A DNA stretch of 64,000 nt from Marinifilaceae bacterium (GCA_017936285.1 JAGBFU010000064.1:21830-85829); one strand, 5' to 3'; counted from the stretch's first letter, positions 1 to 8,710 are shown. The notes: generated from the sequence alone by a model not told the origin. Made by a program: numbers and translations.

Positions 1-891
1 AACTACAAACCAATTGCATATCACGTTGATGAGAAGACAGGTTTGGTTGACTATGATGAGATGGAGCGTTTGGCTTTGGAGCATAAACCAAAGATGATTG
101 TATCTGGTGCTTCTGCATATTCACGTGATTGGGATTATAAGAGAATGCGCGAGATTGCCGATAAGGTTGGAGCTTTGTTGATGTACGATATGGCTCACCC
201 TGCAGGTTTGATTGCTGCCGGTCTTTTGAATAACCCATTTGAGTATTGCCATATTGTAACAACTACTACTCACAAGACTCTTCGTGGTCCTCGTGGTGGT
301 ATGATCTTCTTGCCAAAGGATTTCCCAAATCCATGGGGAATTACAACTCCAAAGGGTGAGATTAAGATGATGTCTGCAATTATGAACTCTGCCGTATTCC
401 CTGGCCAGCAGGGTGGACCTCTTGAGCATGTAATTGCATCAAAGGCTGTTGCTTTTGGCGAGGCTTTGACAGATTCATACAAGGAGTATGCTAAGCAGGT
501 ACAGAAGAATGCAGCAGTTATGGCTGCAGAGTTTATCGCTAAGGGTTACTCGGTTGTGTCTGGTGGAACAGACAACCACTGTATGCTTATCGATTTGCGT
601 TCTAAGTTCCCTGAGTTGACAGGTAAGAAGGCTGAGAATACTTTGGTTCTTGCTGATATCACTATCAATAAGAATATGGTTCCATTCGATTCTCGCTCTC
701 CATTCCAAACTTCAGGTATTCGTGTTGGAACTCCAGCAATTACTACCCGTGGTTTGAAGGAGGATGATATGAAGGTTATTGTTGATATGATTGACCGAGT
801 TCTTTCTGATCCTGATAACGAGCAGGTTATTGCTCAGGTTAGAGCAGAGGTTAACGCAATGATGGCTGATAGGCCAATGTTTGCGTGGTAA
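1..891 (+). CDS. glyA: Serine hydroxymethyltransferase, 5'-truncated by window edge
   Basis: Makes glycine and 5,10-methylene-tetrahydrofolate from serine, a PLP enzyme of cytosolic one-carbon metabolism. Frame 1 is open from base 1, so only the C-terminal ~296 residues are visible; the family is usually 415-430 residues, so about 130 N-terminal residues lie outside. The PLP-lysine signature [14 protein letters not shown] is present (Lys in HKT), as is the upstream MYDMAHPAG segment that holds the cofactor-binding Asp and His. The stop codon is followed immediately by a long hairpin repeat, so the nearest conventional terminator is almost 200 nt away. Identification is secure. Confidence 0.97.
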   Translation, partial: NYKPIAYHVDEKTGLVDYDEMERLALEHKPKMIVSGASAYSRDWDYKRMREIADKVGALLMYDMAHPAGLIAAGLLNNPFEYCHIVTTTTHKTLRGPRGGMIFLPKDFPNPWGITTPKGEIKMMSAIMNSAVFPGQQGGPLEHVIASKAVAFGEALTDSYKEYAKQVQKNAAVMAAEFIAKGYSVVSGGTDNHCMLIDLRSKFPELTGKKAENTLVLADITINKNMVPFDSRSPFQTSGIRVGTPAITTRGLKEDDMKVIVDMIDRVLSDPDNEQVIAQVRAEVNAMMADRPMFAW

Positions 892-898
892 CGGCTAC

Positions 899-1062
899 GG
901 AGTATATATTTTTTGAAATGACGCTCACGGCTCAAGTATCTCTACGTCAATTTACCTATAAAACAGAACTCGCTGCTTCGCAGCTCAAACAGCAGTTTTA
1001 TAACGGTAAATTTTCCTTGAATACTAATCGCCTTCCGCTAGTTTTCAAAAAATATATACTCC
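899..1062. repeat. Long hairpin repeat, copy 1 (123-bp core plus paired arms)
   Basis: A core (920-1042) matches 4538-4660 at 121 of 123 positions. It is itself a long imperfect hairpin: AATTTACC and TATAAAAC on the left pair with GTTTTATA and GGTAAATT on the right, and the tip is GCTGC-ttc-GCAGC. Outside the core, 899-918 (GGAGTATATATTTTTTGAAA) is the exact reverse complement of 1043-1062. The outer arm differs from that of copy 2, but each copy is self-complementary. It sits between the glyA stop and the terminator at 1086. A 61-codon ORF across it is not credible as a gene. Confidence 0.9.
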
Positions 1063-1085
1063 TCCGCTAATATAATTTATAGAGA

Positions 1086-1114
1086 GTGTCACAGGTTTCT
1101 GTGGCACTTTTTTT
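1086..1114 (+). terminator. Rho-independent terminator (copy 1 of a duplicated terminator)
   Basis: Stem GTGTCACAG / CTGTGGCAC (one G-U pair), loop GTTT, then seven T. It lies downstream of glyA beyond the hairpin repeat. A 33-nt stretch including it (1083-1115) is repeated exactly at 3126-3158, so the three-gene cassette between them is bracketed by identical terminators. Confidence 0.9.
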
Positions 1115-1152
1115 GATGTTATTATAGTCGATGTCTTGTATTACTGAAATTT

Positions 1153-1755
1153 ATGTCTGAAAATTTTGATAATAATAATAATAATAATAACTTTGCGAAA
1201 ATTGCATGTGTGATGTTAAAGTATTTATATAGAATTTTGTTTGCTTTATCTCTCTTTGTGGGGGTGTTGCTTTTGATTGTAGATTATTTAGATAAACAAG
1301 AGTTAAGAAAGTGTGTTATAGGATGTATTGGACGTCAATTAAATCTTTCAGATTCTTTGGTATTCCTTAATTCATCTGATATCTCTGATATTAGTGACTT
1401 TGATTATAAGATATTTTGTTATATCCCTCCTGGTGAGTGTTTGGGCTGTAAATTGAATATGACAAAATGGAATGATTTTATGAATGAATTTCCAGTAAAT
1501 AATGTTACTTTGGTATTCCTTACGCATTTGGAAAATAAGAATGAAGTTAATAGATATGCTAATCTGCTTTGTTTTAGGTATCCTATAATTGCATATAATG
1601 ATAATAAGATTTATGATAATATAACTTCTATCATGAAGATTGCCAACGGTATAAATGTTTTTCTCTTGAATAAAAATAATTTAGTCGAGTCTATAGGTAA
1701 TCCTTTGTATAACAAAAAGATTAAGGATTTATACATCGACATTATAAAGAATTAA
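1153..1755 (+). CDS. Membrane-anchored thioredoxin-like protein with CxxC, NVEALA cassette
   Basis: 200-residue protein. Residues 7-13 are seven asparagines encoded by an AAT tract (1171-1190). One membrane segment spans about residues 25-44, and the rest is probably periplasmic. A redox-type CLGC motif (C96, C99) follows IPPGE, with predicted alternating strands after it, as in thioredoxin-like folds; overall similarity to TlpA-type proteins is only inferred. Two further cysteines (C54, C58) lie just past the membrane segment. It is the first gene of an AT-rich three-gene unit with an NVEALA peptide and a propeller lipoprotein. A plausible role is disulfide handling of the cysteine-containing peptide, but this is inference. 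Confidence 0.6.
   Translation: MSENFDNNNNNNNFAKIACVMLKYLYRILFALSLFVGVLLLIVDYLDKQELRKCVIGCIGRQLNLSDSLVFLNSSDISDISDFDYKIFCYIPPGECLGCKLNMTKWNDFMNEFPVNNVTLVFLTHLENKNEVNRYANLLCFRYPIIAYNDNKIYDNITSIMKIANGINVFLLNKNNLVESIGNPLYNKKIKDLYIDIIKN
1171..1190 (+). repeat. AAT trinucleotide tract encoding poly-Asn
   Basis: Uninterrupted AAT units at the start of the CxxC protein gene. Length changes by whole units would alter the asparagine run without changing the frame. Confidence 0.9.
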
Positions 1756-1780
1756 TTAACTAAAATTAAAAATAATAACT

Positions 1781-2050
1781 ATGAGCAAGAAGATGAAATT
1801 ATTAGCATTTGTAGTATGTATTGTATTATGTGCTACTATGGTTGTGGCTGTTGTGCTTAAGAGACAACAAGATAGACCATTGTTTGCAGAGAGGAATATC
1901 GAGGCTTTAACCTCTACAGAATCCTACTCAAGTGAGATAAATTCTGATGATTGTTATGTAAAAGATGGTGCTCAATGCTTGGTAATTTATATAACACCTA
2001 ATGGGAATAACGGAGTAATATATTTGAACCAATATCCCAAAGAACCATGA
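1781..2050 (+). CDS. NVEALA-type small exported peptide
   Basis: 89 residues with an N-terminal hydrophobic segment (about residues 6-25), then the family hallmark here in the form NIEALT (residues 39-44, for N-V-E-A-L-A), then a polar tail with two cysteines (C58, C66). NVEALA proteins are small Bacteroidales proteins of unknown function that often sit beside 6-bladed-propeller lipoproteins, as here. The stop overlaps the next start (ATGA at 2047-2050), implying translational coupling to the lipoprotein. The two cysteines and the neighbouring CxxC protein suggest a disulfide-bonded mature peptide. Whether it is a signal, a toxin or structural cannot be told from sequence. Confidence 0.75.
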   Translation: MSKKMKLLAFVVCIVLCATMVVAVVLKRQQDRPLFAERNIEALTSTESYSSEINSDDCYVKDGAQCLVIYITPNGNNGVIYLNQYPKEP

Positions 2051-3093
2051 TCTACCGTAATATGATAAATTGCTTTTTCTTTCTATTGTTGTTATGTGCG
2101 TGTGGTACTGATAATAATGGATTAAGAAATATTGCATTTGAAAATTTGGTTGGAGTACCATCGGGTTGTGACTATATAGTTGACTATCCTCAGGAGATGT
2201 ATGTTATAGACTCATTATTAATATTATGTGATCCTCGCTTAAGTAAAGGTGTGGTAGAAGTGTATGATATTAATACTGGCGATTTTATTCAGGCTCCTCT
2301 TAAAAGAGGACGCGGAGATTTTGAGTTTATGTCGCCATATTTTTTGGGATTCTCTAATAGTTGTGATTCGTTGTATATTTATGATGTAATGCAGAGTAAA
2401 TTGGTAGCTTCAAAAATAATATTAAATAGAGATTCTTTGATTATCAATTCATATAATCAATATGAATCAGATAGGAAGGATATTGTATCTACTAAGTTGG
2501 CTAAGCTTGATAATGGATATATTGTGTCGTTACCATATTTTGCTAAAGATTCAATGTTTGTTCTGTTTGATTCTAGAATGCAGTTTAAGCAGAAATTTGG
2601 TAATTTACCAGTTGAATGGGAAAAAACAGATGAAATTAAATTGTATAACACCTTTGTTGGTGATATAAAAACACATGGCAATAAGGTAATATATGCCTCT
2701 GGAAGATTACCATATGTTGTTTGTTATGATGTTGCGGATGATGGTGCTGTAGTAAAGAGTTGGGAGGTTATTTTGGATGAGTATTCAATATATTTTGAGG
2801 GTGATAAACTAAGATTTTCAAATGATAATCCTCAAACATTTATGTCTGTTCACCCTACTTCTGATAAGATCTTTGTCGTTTACAATGGATATACTACAGA
2901 TGATTGGGCACACGATATTGATAAATCAGTGGAGTATAAGATAATTGCTATTGATTATGAAGGTCAGGTTGTAGGTGCTTATGAGCTTGATTATCCAATC
3001 ATAAAATTATCAGTTTCTCCTAAAGGTAAGGATATGTTTGTTTTTACCACTGTTGATGAGCGAATGGATATCGTAAAATATACAATTAAATAA
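2047..3093 (+). CDS. BF3164-like 6-bladed beta-propeller lipoprotein
   Basis: 348 residues. A lipoprotein signal (hydrophobic LLLLCAC, lipidated Cys at about residue 19) is followed by a long beta-rich domain with repeating blade-like units such as VVEVYDINTG, LYIYDVMQSK, YVVCYDVAD and IIAIDYEGQVVGAYEL. It resembles the TolB-like/BF3164 propeller lipoproteins of Bacteroidales, probably on the outer membrane or periplasm-facing. It overlaps the NVEALA gene by 4 nt and ends 35 bp before an identical copy of the upstream terminator. The ATG at 2047 is chosen for the coupling overlap; the Met at residue 6 is an alternative. The ligand is unknown; binding the NVEALA product is a guess from gene order. 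Confidence 0.7.
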   Translation: MIYRNMINCFFFLLLLCACGTDNNGLRNIAFENLVGVPSGCDYIVDYPQEMYVIDSLLILCDPRLSKGVVEVYDINTGDFIQAPLKRGRGDFEFMSPYFLGFSNSCDSLYIYDVMQSKLVASKIILNRDSLIINSYNQYESDRKDIVSTKLAKLDNGYIVSLPYFAKDSMFVLFDSRMQFKQKFGNLPVEWEKTDEIKLYNTFVGDIKTHGNKVIYASGRLPYVVCYDVADDGAVVKSWEVILDEYSIYFEGDKLRFSNDNPQTFMSVHPTSDKIFVVYNGYTTDDWAHDIDKSVEYKIIAIDYEGQVVGAYELDYPIIKLSVSPKGKDMFVFTTVDERMDIVKYTIK

Positions 3094-3128
3094 GATTTTG
3101 CATTGAACGTTTATAAATAAACCCTAGA

Positions 3129-3157
3129 GTGTCACAGGTTTCTGTGGCACTTTTTTT
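3129..3157 (+). terminator. Rho-independent terminator (copy 2 of the duplicated terminator)
   Basis: Identical stem, loop and T-run to 1086-1114. Here it ends the NVEALA-propeller operon, 35 bp after its last stop codon. Confidence 0.9.
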
Positions 3158-3247
3158 GTGCATTTATATAAATTTAAAATAAACATAAAATATACAAAGT
3201 AAAATCACTATCTTTGTACTGTGAATAATGTATATGCAATAAGCTAT

Positions 3248-3261
3248 AATAATGCATTATT
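3248..3261. promoter_or_regulatory. 14-bp perfect palindrome upstream of DUF4160 promoter
   Basis: AATAATGCATTATT is a perfect palindrome about 25 bp upstream of the -33 element of the next operon. It may be a second regulator site or just AT-rich chance symmetry. Confidence 0.35.
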
Positions 3262-3284
3262 GAAATAAAATAAGTGTCTAACCA

Positions 3285-3315
3285 TTGTAGGTAATTATTT
3301 TATTACCTATTTTTG
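3285..3315 (+). promoter_or_regulatory. Promoter with embedded operator-like palindrome
   Basis: TTG at 3285-3287 and TATTTTTG at 3308-3315 with a 20-nt spacer match the Bacteroidota -33/-7 promoter. An inverted repeat, TAGGTAAT (3288-3295) and ATTACCTA (3302-3309), fills the spacer and overlaps the -7 box. A protein bound there would block polymerase. The second gene of the operon encodes a helix-turn-helix, so autorepression is likely. Confidence 0.7.
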
Positions 3316-3335
3316 CAAAGTGAAAGGGTATTATT

Positions 3336-3575
3336 ATGCCAACAATTTTTATCCTTTTCGGATTTAGATTTTTATTTTACGCCAATGACCATGAACCAAT
3401 CCATGTTCATGTCGTGAAGGGTAAAATTCGTGCCAAGTTTACAATTAGTCCGGTTGAATTAGTTGAAAATGATGGTTTGAAAGCTTCTGAAATTAAGATG
3501 GTAGAGTCGGTAATAGAGGAGAATGTTGAAGTTATTTCGGAGCATTGGAATAAATTTTTTAATAACAATACATAA
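3336..3575 (+). CDS. DUF4160 domain protein (putative toxin-antitoxin partner)
   Basis: 79 residues, the usual length for DUF4160. It starts MPTIFILFGFRFLFYANDHEP and carries the histidine cluster H-E-P-I-H-V-H near residues 19-25 that marks the family. It sits 5 bp before a DUF2442 gene; such pairs recur in bacteria and are often listed as candidate toxin-antitoxin modules, although biochemistry is lacking. Transcription would start from the palindrome-bearing promoter at 3285-3315. The Met at 3336 is the only sensible start. Confidence 0.85.
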   Translation: MPTIFILFGFRFLFYANDHEPIHVHVVKGKIRAKFTISPVELVENDGLKASEIKMVESVIEENVEVISEHWNKFFNNNT

Positions 3576-3580
3576 TATCG

Positions 3581-3982
3581 ATGATAGATATAGATAAGGT
3601 ATGGATTACTGAAACGGCAGTGTATATTAGGACTGTTGATGGCAGGGAAGCGTGTGAAAATTTCATGGATTATCCACGTTTAAAGTATGCTACGCAATCG
3701 CAACGCGAAAATTATACTGTTGATTCATTTGGAATTCATTGGGAAGATATTGATGAGGATTTAAGTTTTGAAGGTTTTTTTAAAACTAAGAACCCTTCTC
3801 AATTATATGAGTTATTTATGTCACATCCCGAGATTAATGCTTCTGCAGTTGCACGCAGAATAGGTATATCACAATCTCTATTGGCTCAATATATAAGTGG
3901 TAGTAAGCGTCCTTCTAAGGAACGTTTAGAATTAATCAAAGATGAGATTAGATTAATAGGTAAAGAGTTGCTTTCGATATAG
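3581..3982 (+). CDS. DUF2442 domain fused to helix-turn-helix, putative antitoxin
   Basis: 133 residues. The N-terminal ~75 residues are DUF2442-like (IDKVWITETAVYIRTVDGRE, then FGIHWEDIDEDLSFEG). Residues ~85-125 form a helix-turn-helix (AVARRIGISQSLLAQYISG-SKRPS) resembling lambda-repressor/XRE types. The fusion makes it the natural DNA-binding partner of a toxin-antitoxin-like pair and the candidate repressor acting on the palindrome at 3288-3309. It ends 15 bp from the convergent NUDIX gene. Confidence 0.8.
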   Translation: MIDIDKVWITETAVYIRTVDGREACENFMDYPRLKYATQSQRENYTVDSFGIHWEDIDEDLSFEGFFKTKNPSQLYELFMSHPEINASAVARRIGISQSLLAQYISGSKRPSKERLELIKDEIRLIGKELLSI

Positions 3983-3997
3983 TTTCTACTTTTTTTA

Positions 3998-4492
3998 TTA
4001 GATTGTTTTTAGGAGGGTAAGGTATTCGTGTTGGAAGTTGGGGGTGAGGGTGTTGGTGCCGATGGCAGCCTCGATTTTCTCTTTGCTCCAGAATTTGCCC
4101 TCGTCAACTTCGTCGTTGTCAATTGTGAATGTGCCGTATTCCCTGCAGATGAATACGTTTATGAATTCGCGTTCAGTTTTTGATTCCCAAAGGTAGGTTG
4201 CAAGCAGTTCTGCCTTGAATTGTGTCAATCCAAGTTCTTCCATTGTTTCGCGATGAAGAGCAGTGAGTGTGTCTTCGCCATAGCTGATGTGGCCTCCTAC
4301 TGCGGTGTCCCAGTATCCCGGTAGCAGTTTTTTGGTCATGCTGCGTTTTTGTAGGAATATTTCGCCTTTGGCGTTTATCAGATGTAGGTGTACGACAGGG
4401 TGGAGTAGTTTGCTTCCGCTGTGGCATTCGCTTCTTGTTGCTTTGCCTATTGTCTCTCCTTTTTCATTTACTATTGGCAAAATCTCTTCCAT
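3998..4492 (-). CDS. NUDIX hydrolase
   Basis: 164 residues. The Nudix box is complete at residues 67-89: G-x5-E-x7-RE then EELG (GGHISYGEDTLTALHRETMEELGL). It hydrolyses a nucleoside-diphosphate-linked substrate that cannot be named; the layout with a short N-terminal strand and HLHLIN before the box resembles YfcD/IPP-isomerase-like proteins. An in-frame extension to 4546 would take the start into the hairpin repeat and adds residues unlike the family, so the ATG at 4490-4492 is preferred. The repeat therefore occupies the region where its promoter should lie. Confidence 0.85.
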   Translation of the reverse strand: MEEILPIVNEKGETIGKATRSECHSGSKLLHPVVHLHLINAKGEIFLQKRSMTKKLLPGYWDTAVGGHISYGEDTLTALHRETMEELGLTQFKAELLATYLWESKTEREFINVFICREYGTFTIDNDEVDEGKFWSKEKIEAAIGTNTLTPNFQHEYLTLLKTI

Positions 4493-4511
4493 TGCTTTTA
4501 TCTCAGTATTG

Positions 4512-4686
4512 GATATGTGTATATGTTTTACGAGACGGACGCTCACGGCTTAAGTATCTCTACGTCAATTTACCTATAAAACAGAACTCGCTGCTTCGCA
4601 GCTCAGACAGCAGTTTTATAACGGTAAATTTTCCTTGAATACTAATCGCCTTCCGCTAGTGTCTCTTTAAAACATATACACATATC
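4512..4686. repeat. Long hairpin repeat, copy 2
   Basis: The core 4538-4660 is 121/123 identical to 920-1042. The outer arms 4512-4529 (GATATGTGTATATGTTTT) and 4669-4686 are exact reverse complements, and GAGAC/GTCTC next to them also pair. The arm sequence differs from copy 1 although both share a GTATAT-rich start, so pairing is kept while sequence drifts. It lies between the NUDIX start and the gapA terminator. Confidence 0.9.
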
Positions 4687-4698
4687 AATCGGGTAAAA

Positions 4699-4727
4699 TG
4701 TATGTTTTAAGAGACGGACGCTTACGG
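4699..4727. repeat. Partial third copy of hairpin repeat left end
   Basis: ATGTATGTTTTAAGAGACGG then ACGCTTACGG resembles the left end of copy 2 (arm plus GACGGACGCTCACGG). The rest of the element is absent, so this is a remnant or a new arm. Confidence 0.65.
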
Positions 4728-4741
4728 TTTTATGTGTGGGG

Positions 4742-4772
4742 TAAAAATAAGGCTGACCGATTGGCCAGCCTT
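4742..4772 (-). terminator. Terminator of gapA
   Basis: Stem AAGGCTGACC / GGCCAGCCTT with loop GATT and one mismatch. On the minus strand it is followed by TTATTTTT. It lies 25 bp past the gapA stop codon. Confidence 0.85.
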
Positions 4773-4797
4773 ATGAGTTTATGACTTAAACGTTAAA

Positions 4798-5814
<1,017 letters not shown>

Positions 5815-5862
5815 TTATCCGTTTAAAAGGTTAATGAATCTATAATCTGTTTTTTTGCAGTC

Positions 5863-5893
5863 CAAAATTATAAAAACTCTTTCTTATCCACAA
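5863..5893 (-). promoter_or_regulatory. gapA promoter
   Basis: On the minus strand TTG (5891-5893) is followed by a 20-nt spacer and TAATTTTG (5863-5870), an exact Bacteroidota -33/-7 arrangement about 55 nt before the gapA start. Confidence 0.75.
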
Positions 5894-5964
5894 TATTAGC
5901 CCCTTTTTTTTTCAAAAAATCAACTCAAACGATTTCAGAAAGTGTAATCATTTGGATAATTCAG

Positions 5965-7407
5965 TTAATTTTTTCGTATCAAGAGAAGTTTATCTCCTGA
6001 TTCAAGTTCAAGACTTCCATTGGGAATCAGGAAATCGTTGCCTCGTTTTACAAGCATTACAAGGGTCCCCTCGGGTAGTTGAATCTCTTTAAGGGTATTG
6101 CCGTTGACGAGCATCTCCTCATTTAATACAATATCTTTAAGGTTTGTGTCAATCTCCTCGGGAAGCTCAACTCCGAAATCATTGCCCTCTTTCTTCTGCT
6201 TGGTTGCCAAACGTAGTTTGCGGGCAACCCAGGGGATTGTAGAACCTTGAATTACAAGCGATAGAATTGTTATGAAGAATACTACATTAAAAATCAGGTT
6301 AGCTCCCTCAATCTTTGCAACTACTGGGTATGTGGCAAAGATAATAGGTACTGCTCCACGTAATCCCACCCACGATACAAAGTGTTTGGAGCGTGCATTC
6401 ATTTTGCGGAATGGCAGCAGGCATAACCATACGGTTACAGGACGTGCCACAAGAATCATAAATATTCCGATTAATGATGCAATAAGTGCAATGCCAAGTA
6501 ATTCACGTGGATTAACCAAAAGTCCCAGGGCAAGGAACATTATAATTTGGAATAGCCATGTCATTCCATCCATGAATGTAGCAATTTCGCGTTTGTTTGT
6601 GATTCTTGCATTGCCAACCATAATACCGGCAATATATACTGCCAGGTAGCCGTTTCCATGAATCATATCGCTTATCGAGAAGATAAAGAATACGAAACTC
6701 AGAAGCATAATGGAGTATAGTGATGGATTTGGCAGGGTAATTTTGTTGATTACTATAACAGCCAATTTACCCAGCAGGAATCCGGCAGCTGCACCGACAA
6801 TGAATTGTACCAGAAACGAACCTATAATCTCGGCAACACCCAATTCGGACGATTGAATGAATTGGATAAGTACAATGGTCAGCATATATGCCATAGGGTC
6901 GTTACTACCGCTCTCTAACTCAAGCATTGGGCGTAGATTGTGCTTCAGGTGCATTTTATGTGAACGTAAAATGTTGAACACCGATGCCGAGTCGGTAGAT
7001 GACATTGTTGCTGCTAATAGCAGTGCGGTAGTGAGCGGAAGAGCAATCCCTGAGTTAGGAATGGTTTTGCCTATCCAGTATATAAACAGACCGGTAAAAA
7101 GTGTTGTGAGTACAACTCCTAATGTGGAGAGGATAATTCCCTGCGACATAACGGGTCTGATCTCGTTGTATTTGGTGTCCATCCCTCCTGAAAATAGGAT
7201 AATTCCCAGGGCAATCATTCCTATAAATTGGGCATCCTCAACGTTGTTGAATTGTAATCCAAAACCGTCGCTTCCAAATATCATTCCTACCACTAAGAAG
7301 ATAAGAAGGGTGGGCATTCCGAATTTATATCCCGTTCTGCTGACTGTTATACTTACGAAAAGAAGTATCGAAAAGATTAAAAGACTATTCTCGGCTGTAA
7401 ATATCAT
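5965..7407 (-). CDS. Potassium/proton antiporter, CPA1 family with TrkA-C domain
   Basis: 480 residues. About twelve hydrophobic segments occupy residues 5-395. The SSTDSASVF segment and LRGAVPI are CPA1 exchanger signatures. The C-terminal ~75 residues form a TrkA-C (RCK_C) domain ending LESGDKLLLIRKN, which usually binds a ligand and gates transport. The architecture matches NhaP2/CvrA-type K+/H+ antiporters of the inner membrane. It is divergent from the CapA-like lipoprotein gene. Ion specificity is inferred from the family. Confidence 0.88.
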   Translation of the reverse strand: MIFTAENSLLIFSILLFVSITVSRTGYKFGMPTLLIFLVVGMIFGSDGFGLQFNNVEDAQFIGMIALGIILFSGGMDTKYNEIRPVMSQGIILSTLGVVLTTLFTGLFIYWIGKTIPNSGIALPLTTALLLAATMSSTDSASVFNILRSHKMHLKHNLRPMLELESGSNDPMAYMLTIVLIQFIQSSELGVAEIIGSFLVQFIVGAAAGFLLGKLAVIVINKITLPNPSLYSIMLLSFVFFIFSISDMIHGNGYLAVYIAGIMVGNARITNKREIATFMDGMTWLFQIIMFLALGLLVNPRELLGIALIASLIGIFMILVARPVTVWLCLLPFRKMNARSKHFVSWVGLRGAVPIIFATYPVVAKIEGANLIFNVVFFITILSLVIQGSTIPWVARKLRLATKQKKEGNDFGVELPEEIDTNLKDIVLNEEMLVNGNTLKEIQLPEGTLVMLVKRGNDFLIPNGSLELESGDKLLLIRKN

Positions 7408-7443
7408 AATATGTTGTTTTTAGGTGTTTGCTTTAATAAGTTG

Positions 7444-7481
7444 CAAAGGTACTGTTTTTTTACGCAAATTTTATAAATTTG
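7444..7481. promoter_or_regulatory. Divergent -7 boxes for antiporter and CapA-like gene
   Basis: The minus strand has TACCTTTG (7444-7451) towards the antiporter, and the plus strand has TAAATTTG (7474-7481) towards the CapA-like gene. Neither has a TTG at the ideal distance, so only the -7 elements are supported. Confidence 0.45.
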
Positions 7482-7554
7482 TACTATTGCTTATGATATT
7501 ATCTAAACAGATTGTAAGCAAATATTTTATACATAATAAACGTATCAAACGGGG

Positions 7555-8664
7555 ATGTCAATGTTGCGATTATTAATATTTTTTAATCTATTAGTTGTAT
7601 GTGGATGCGCTGATTTTCAAATAAATGAGGGTGAGCGTAGAAGAGTCACTTTCCCATCTTCACAGGAGGAGCGGATTTCTGAGATGACAATTGTTTTTGG
7701 GGGCGATTATATGCAGCACTCTCCGCAGTTGAATGGGGCTTTGTTGGCTGCAGGTGGTTATGATTTTACTCCGACTCTCAGATATATGGATTCTTTGTGG
7801 AGTAGTGCCGATTTTGTCGCTTTGAATTTTGAAACAACAGTTGGCGATGCTCTATACACGGGGTATCCGACATTTAAATCTCCAGTAGAGTGTATGTCGG
7901 CTTTGAAAGAGTGTGGTGTGGATATCATATTTACAGCGAATAATCACTGTTGTGACGGAGGGGGACGAGGCCTCGTCCGAACCATAGATTGTGCAGATTC
8001 ATTAGGCTTGCTACATTTGGGAACGTATAAGGATAGTGTCGGGTATGCAAATAACAGAGTTGTGTATATTGAGAAAGATGATATAAGGGTGGCTCTGTTG
8101 AACTATACTTATGGGACTAATGGAATTCCAGTCCCAAGAGGGCGTGTTGTAAATATGATTGATACTATGGTGATAAAGCAGGATCTGGAGCTGGCAAGCG
8201 AGGCTGATGTCAGAGTTGTCTCAATTCACTGGGGAGATGAGTATCAGCGCATGCCGAATAGTAATCAACGCAGGTTGGGGGCGAGGTTGCACGATTGGGG
8301 TGCAGATGTGATTGTCGGAACGCATCCACATGTCGTTCAGCCGGCGGAGATATTCCGGAGTGATGATGGCAATGCGATTGATGGTGTATTATTCTATTCA
8401 TTGGGTAATTTTATCTCAAATCAACGTGATAGGTATCGTGACGGAGGCCTGAATGTAAAGTTATACATAGGTAAAGGGGGAGATGGAGAGATATTTTTAG
8501 GTGTCGAGAGTGTACCGGTGTGGGTATATAAGTATTACGATAGTGGTGCATATAGATATTCGGTTGTGCCATCGTATATGGATGGGCGTGTTGAGATGTC
8601 TCATTGGAATCAAAATATCTATAAATGTAGTTTGAGAGATAACGAATTGCACATTCTTAATTAA
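7555..8664 (+). CDS. CapA-family metallophosphatase-like lipoprotein
   Basis: 369 residues. A signal with a lipobox-like VVCGC (Cys18) precedes a PGA_cap/CapA domain: FGGDYMQHSPQ (~res 49), FVALNFETTVG, IIFTANNHCCDGG, VSIHWGDEYQR, IVGTHPHVVQPAE and FYSLGNFISNQR. These Asp, Asn and His motifs form the metallophosphatase-like site. CapA proteins act in poly-gamma-glutamate export or in cell-surface processes; no capB/capC genes are nearby, so the name indicates fold only. Probably envelope-facing. Confidence 0.85.
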   Translation: MSMLRLLIFFNLLVVCGCADFQINEGERRRVTFPSSQEERISEMTIVFGGDYMQHSPQLNGALLAAGGYDFTPTLRYMDSLWSSADFVALNFETTVGDALYTGYPTFKSPVECMSALKECGVDIIFTANNHCCDGGGRGLVRTIDCADSLGLLHLGTYKDSVGYANNRVVYIEKDDIRVALLNYTYGTNGIPVPRGRVVNMIDTMVIKQDLELASEADVRVVSIHWGDEYQRMPNSNQRRLGARLHDWGADVIVGTHPHVVQPAEIFRSDDGNAIDGVLFYSLGNFISNQRDRYRDGGLNVKLYIGKGGDGEIFLGVESVPVWVYKYYDSGAYRYSVVPSYMDGRVEMSHWNQNIYKCSLRDNELHILN

Positions 8665-8679
8665 TTTGTGTAATTTTTA

Positions 8680-8710
8680 TTGCGAGGTTCTATTTTTTTA
8701 TATATCTTTG
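8680..8710 (+). promoter_or_regulatory. Promoter of acyl-CoA ligase gene
   Basis: TTG (8680-8682), 20-nt spacer, TATCTTTG (8703-8710): exact Bacteroidota promoter spacing, 26 bp before the start codon. Confidence 0.75.

Noticed and set aside
885..1070. 61-codon ORF after glyA
   Set aside because: It covers exactly the hairpin repeat, and the second copy does not preserve it as a gene.
1171..1190. Phase variation by the AAT tract
   Set aside because: The unit is three bases, in frame; gain or loss changes only the asparagine number and cannot switch the gene off.
4493..4546. Upstream NUDIX start within the repeat
   Set aside because: The added residues are encoded by the repeat arm and unlike NUDIX N-termini; the ATG at 4492 starts at the expected family boundary.
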